A stretch of DNA of 8,467 nucleotides from contig JAGTRA010000016.1 of NCBI GenBank assembly GCA_018396935.1, positions 1 through 8,467 on the forward strand, in the 5' to 3' direction. A program made the translations under genes and the position numbers. The notes beneath the pieces were generated by a model. It was not told the origin of the DNA and did no database searches. It saw nothing but the letters and a program-made list of their open reading frames with translations. This DNA is from Candidatus Bathyarchaeota archaeon (GTDB lineage Archaea > Thermoproteota > Bathyarchaeia > Bathyarchaeales > Bathycorpusculaceae). Below are positions 6,077 to 8,467 of the stretch, one piece after another; positions within the stretch are counted from its first letter, which is position 1; every line of letters begins with the position of its first letter.

Positions 6077-7582
6077 CTGGAAAGGACGCGTACAATCGAC
6101 GAGATTAACGAGAAAATCAAAAGAGGCGATGTACAGGTTTTAACGGCTTTAGAAATGAAGAAACTCGTTGAAAGCAGCGGAGTAGAAGTAGCCTTCAAAG
6201 AGGTGGATGTTGTTACAACTGGAACCTTCGGCGCCATGTGTTCCTCAGGGGCTATAATAAACCTAGGTCATTCAGATCCGCCGATGAAAATCCAAAACGC
6301 ATGGATAAACGATGTACCAATATGCCATCCAGGAGCCGCCGTTGATCTCTACATAGGAGCTACAGCAATGTCTGAAACTAGACCATTTGAGTATGGAGGA
6401 GGACACGTCATCGAAGACCTTATCAGCGGCAAGGAAGTTGAGCTTAGAGCTACGGCTTATGGCACAGACTGTTACCCGCGGACACAACTTAGAACAACAA
6501 TAACCAAAGATGACCTAAATCAATTCTACCTTATTAATTTTAGAAATTGCTATCAGCGGTATGTTTGTGCAACCAACAGCCGAGATGAAACTATATACAC
6601 CTATATGGGCAAGCGCCTACCAAGATTTGGTAACGCGACTTTCGCAGGCACTGGTGAATTAAATCCATTAATGAATGATCCGGATTATGAAACCATAGGA
6701 GTGGGTACCCGTATATTTCTTGGAGGAACTCAAGGCTATGTGATAGGTGAAGGAACCCAGCATGATCCGAAAAATGGTTATGGCACAATTATGGTTAGAG
6801 GAGACTGTAAGAAGATGAACCCAAAGTTCATTAGAGGAGCTGCATTTACAAAGTATGGAACGACCATGTATGTAGGGATAGGGATACCAATACCGATACT
6901 TAACATAGGCTTAGCGAGGAAAACAGCTATAAGAGATGAAGAAATTAAGGTGCCAATAGTTGATTATGGTGTTCCCGTTAGAGATAGACCTAAACTTGGT
7001 TTTGTTAGCTATAAAGAACTAAAATCAGGAACTATAACGATAAATGGTAAAAAAGTCAAAGTAAGCCCGCTTTCAAGTATAAAAACAGCAATAGAGATAG
7101 CAGAAACATTAAAGAAGTGGATTGAGGAAGGGCTTTTTTACCTAACCTCTCCTGTTGAAAGGTTGCCCATAGACACAGAATTTAAACCTATGAGACAAAA
7201 AGAAAAAACACTTTTAGTGAGAGATATAGTGCAGAAAGTCATTACGTGTAGAGAAGATGAAGAAATCAGAGATGTTGCCAGAAAGATAATAGATTACGCT
7301 GTAAACCATGTAGTGGTCGTGAATGAAAGAGAAGAATTAACAGGCATCGTTACGTCTTGGGATATAACGAGGGCCGTAGCTGAGGGAAAAGATAAGCTTT
7401 CAGAAATTATAACAAGGAAAGTGATAACGGCACGAATGGAGGAACCAATTGAAGCAGCAGCAAGAAGGATGGCGCAATATCAAATATCTGCTTTGCCAGT
7501 GATAGATCATCGGAGGAAAGTTTTGGGAATCATAACATCAGAGGATGTAACTAAAATTTTGGGGAGGCAAATAAATGGTTAG
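6077..7582 (+). CDS. Homocysteine biosynthesis protein: DUF39 domain plus two CBS domains (MA1821/MJ0100-like); probable CTG start
   Basis: In M. acetivorans the homologue MA1821, with the ferredoxin partner MA1822, is needed to make homocysteine from aspartate semialdehyde and sulfide. From a CTG start the protein is 501 aa, close to MJ0100 (about 509 as I recall). DUF39 covers roughly 1-360 with hallmarks VDVVTTGTFGAMCSSGA (43-59) and GTDCYPRT (129-136). The cysteines C55 and C132 fall almost exactly at C54 and C131, which I recall as persulfide-forming in MA1821. CBS domains follow at about 380-436 and 443-496 (ending GIITSEDVTKIL); the MJ0100 CBS pair binds SAM/MTA. The first canonical start, ATG 6155, would remove 26 family-like residues (TIDEINEKIKRGDVQVLT). 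CTG 6077 is the only near-cognate start properly placed after GGAGGGAGG (6065-6073). The 3' end overlaps the next gene by 8 nt. Function is inferred by family; the start is uncertain. Confidence 0.9.
   Translation: MERTRTIDEINEKIKRGDVQVLTALEMKKLVESSGVEVAFKEVDVVTTGTFGAMCSSGAIINLGHSDPPMKIQNAWINDVPICHPGAAVDLYIGATAMSETRPFEYGGGHVIEDLISGKEVELRATAYGTDCYPRTQLRTTITKDDLNQFYLINFRNCYQRYVCATNSRDETIYTYMGKRLPRFGNATFAGTGELNPLMNDPDYETIGVGTRIFLGGTQGYVIGEGTQHDPKNGYGTIMVRGDCKKMNPKFIRGAAFTKYGTTMYVGIGIPIPILNIGLARKTAIRDEEIKVPIVDYGVPVRDRPKLGFVSYKELKSGTITINGKKVKVSPLSSIKTAIEIAETLKKWIEEGLFYLTSPVERLPIDTEFKPMRQKEKTLLVRDIVQKVITCREDEEIRDVARKIIDYAVNHVVVVNEREELTGIVTSWDITRAVAEGKDKLSEIITRKVITARMEEPIEAAARRMAQYQISALPVIDHRRKVLGIITSEDVTKILGRQING
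7561..7567 (+). promoter_or_regulatory. Ribosome binding site for the NIL-ferredoxin gene
   Basis: GGGGAGG lies seven bases before ATG 7575, within the last codons of the DUF39 gene. It shows that strong GGAGG-type SDs with seven-base spacing are used in this operon, the same geometry as at CTG 6077. Confidence 0.65.
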
Positions 7583-8012
7583 AGTTCTCTTAAGATTCCC
7601 GGAGAAAATAGTGAACCAGCCCATTATCGCGCAAGTACTACTTCAACATCAAATAACATTAAACATAGTAGCAGCTCATGTAGACTTTCATGGAGGAACC
7701 GTCCTCATCGAAGTTCCAAGAGAGCATTTGGAGGAAGCTGTAAACGCCTTTAGGGAGAGGGGAGTTATCGTATCATTTCCGAAGCTAATAGAAGTTGATA
7801 AGGATAGGTGCTTGAATTGCGGGGCGTGTTATTCACTATGCCCCGTAGGGGCAATACGAATTGAAGAGGATTATTCCATATCCTTTGACATGCAAAAGTG
7901 TATAGGAAGCCCATGTGGGCTATGTATCGATGCGTGTCCCGTCAAAGCAATAAAGCTAGCTAGAGAAGCAAGTTTACTGGGACTAAATAATGAGCGAAAG
8001 GAGCTTATTTAA
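7575..8012 (+). CDS. NIL-domain ferredoxin, 2[4Fe-4S] (MA1822-like, homocysteine biosynthesis)
   Basis: This 145-aa cytoplasmic protein joins an N-terminal NIL domain (about 3-72; the small domain also found on MetN transporters, where it binds methionine) to a bacterial-type ferredoxin domain (about 73-130). Cluster 1 ligands are C79, C82, C85 and C89-P (CLNCGACYSLCP), the normal CX2CX2CX3CP. Cluster 2 ligands are C109, C114, C117 and C121-P (CIGSPCGLCIDACP), i.e. CX4CX2CX3CP, two residues wider than usual. It probably feeds electrons to the DUF39 protein for reducing a persulfide or thio intermediate during homocysteine formation, as proposed for MA1822. ATG 7575 has GGGGAGG at 7561-7567, seven bases upstream, and overlaps the DUF39 gene by 8 nt. 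The last 23 nt overlap the UPF0280 gene. Fusion and context make this call firm; exact chemistry is inferred. Confidence 0.92.
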   Translation: MVRVLLRFPEKIVNQPIIAQVLLQHQITLNIVAAHVDFHGGTVLIEVPREHLEEAVNAFRERGVIVSFPKLIEVDKDRCLNCGACYSLCPVGAIRIEEDYSISFDMQKCIGSPCGLCIDACPVKAIKLAREASLLGLNNERKELI

Positions 8013-8467
8013 AAGGAAAATTAGGCTGAAGGAAACTGTATGCACAATAATATCGGATAAAATTGACGCAGTAGAGGTAGCGATCGCCTCAATTGTAAAG
8101 AGTAGAAAAATCCTCGAATTATACGTCAAAAATAACCCCAAGTTTCTTTACTCATTAAAGCCTATTAAAGTTGATAAGGGCCCTGAAGTTGTGATGAGAA
8201 TGGCGAGTGCTGCCGAGAAAGCAAATGTAGGCCCGATGGCTGCTGTTGCAGGAGTGCTAGCAGATATTGCCGTAGAGAATATGATTAAAATTGGATGCAA
8301 CGTAGCGGTTGTAGAGAATGGAGGAGAAATCTCAGCAATATCGAACGTCCCCGTTAATACAGCTCTGCTTGCAGGAGATCATACTTTGTCAGGAGCCTTT
8401 GGCTTTAGATTGGAAGAGTTTCCAATCGGAGTGGCCACAAGCTCTGGGCTATTCAGCCATGCATTAA
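7990..8467 (+). CDS. UPF0280 (COG2122, ApbE-like) protein, sulfide assimilation; 3' end beyond window
   Basis: The frame from ATG 7990 is open for 159 codons up to the window end and has no stop, so the gene is 3'-truncated (family about 230-250 aa). Diagnostic UPF0280 segments are NPKFLYSLKPIKVD (about 55-68), the GPMAAVAGVLADIAVE core (about 91-106), VVENGGEISAI (about 118-128) and GVATSSGLFSH near the visible end. The family is distantly related to ApbE flavin transferases. In M. acetivorans the homologue MA1715 was reported to aid sulfide assimilation into homocysteine together with MA1821/MA1822; its catalytic role is not settled to my knowledge. The start overlaps the ferredoxin gene by 23 nt; the SD is weak, and translation is probably coupled. 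I infer it belongs to the DUF39 operon. The call on family is strong, the function tentative. Confidence 0.88.
   Translation, partial: MSERSLFKRKIRLKETVCTIISDKIDAVEVAIASIVKSRKILELYVKNNPKFLYSLKPIKVDKGPEVVMRMASAAEKANVGPMAAVAGVLADIAVENMIKIGCNVAVVENGGEISAISNVPVNTALLAGDHTLSGAFGFRLEEFPIGVATSSGLFSHAL

Noticed and set aside
6155..6157. ATG 6155 as the start of the DUF39 gene
   Set aside because: It has no SD at a proper distance and would drop 26 upstream codons that look like the family N-terminus; kept only as a fallback.
1..8467. tRNA or rRNA genes, CRISPR arrays, insertion sequences, long repeats or integration sites
   Set aside because: The window is almost wholly coding with one 89-bp spacer, and I saw no repeats, transposase motifs or tRNA-like sequences. 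Base and codon use look even throughout, with no sign of recent transfer.

Overview
The window most likely comes from an archaeon, probably an anaerobe. Evidence for this: Shine-Dalgarno (SD) sites of the GGTGA/GGAGG kind sit at tightly packed or overlapping gene junctions; Arg codons are mostly AGA/AGG; HisF carries the longer archaeal-style insert; a Xre-type helix-turn-helix (HTH) is fused to a CBS-domain pair, a typically archaeal architecture; and a DUF39 / NIL-ferredoxin / UPF0280 gene set matches the homocysteine-forming system characterised in Methanosarcina. The lineage cannot be fixed from the sequence. A TACK-group archaeon or a methanogen relative would both fit.

Region 1 (1-5403, + strand) is a compact histidine operon in the order hisD (5' end cut off by the window edge), hisC, hisB, hisH, hisA, hisF, hisI. 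Junctions overlap by up to 17 nt or are separated by at most 5 nt, so translation is probably coupled. It covers the PR-AMP cyclohydrolase step (HisI), the ProFAR isomerase (HisA), the HisF-HisH synthase, the dehydratase (HisB), the aminotransferase (HisC) and the final dehydrogenase (HisD). HisG, HisE and a histidinol-phosphate phosphatase are not in the window. HisG may lie upstream of hisD; HisE is not fused to HisI here.

Region 2 (5406-5987, - strand) is one gene for an HTH-CBS-CBS regulator, convergent with hisI (stop codons 2 bp apart) and divergent from the next operon. The roughly 90 bp between the divergent genes holds TATA-like elements for both directions and repeated GGAAT boxes.

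Region 3 (6077-8467, + strand, running off the window) is a three-gene sulfur-assimilation operon: a DUF39-CBS-CBS protein, an NIL-domain 2[4Fe-4S] ferredoxin, and a UPF0280 (COG2122, ApbE-like) protein cut by the window end. In M. acetivorans homologues of all three take part in making homocysteine from sulfide and aspartate semialdehyde. Here they lie together beside a divergent CBS regulator, which suggests (inference) that the regulator controls them in response to an adenosyl ligand such as SAM.

The most unusual features are two genes whose conserved N-termini extend upstream of any ATG, GTG or TTG: hisH (probable ATT start at 2917, good SD) and the DUF39 gene (probable CTG start at 6077, strong SD). 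I see no clearly new biological system. The best candidates for a second look are these start codons and the possible regulator-sulfur operon circuit.
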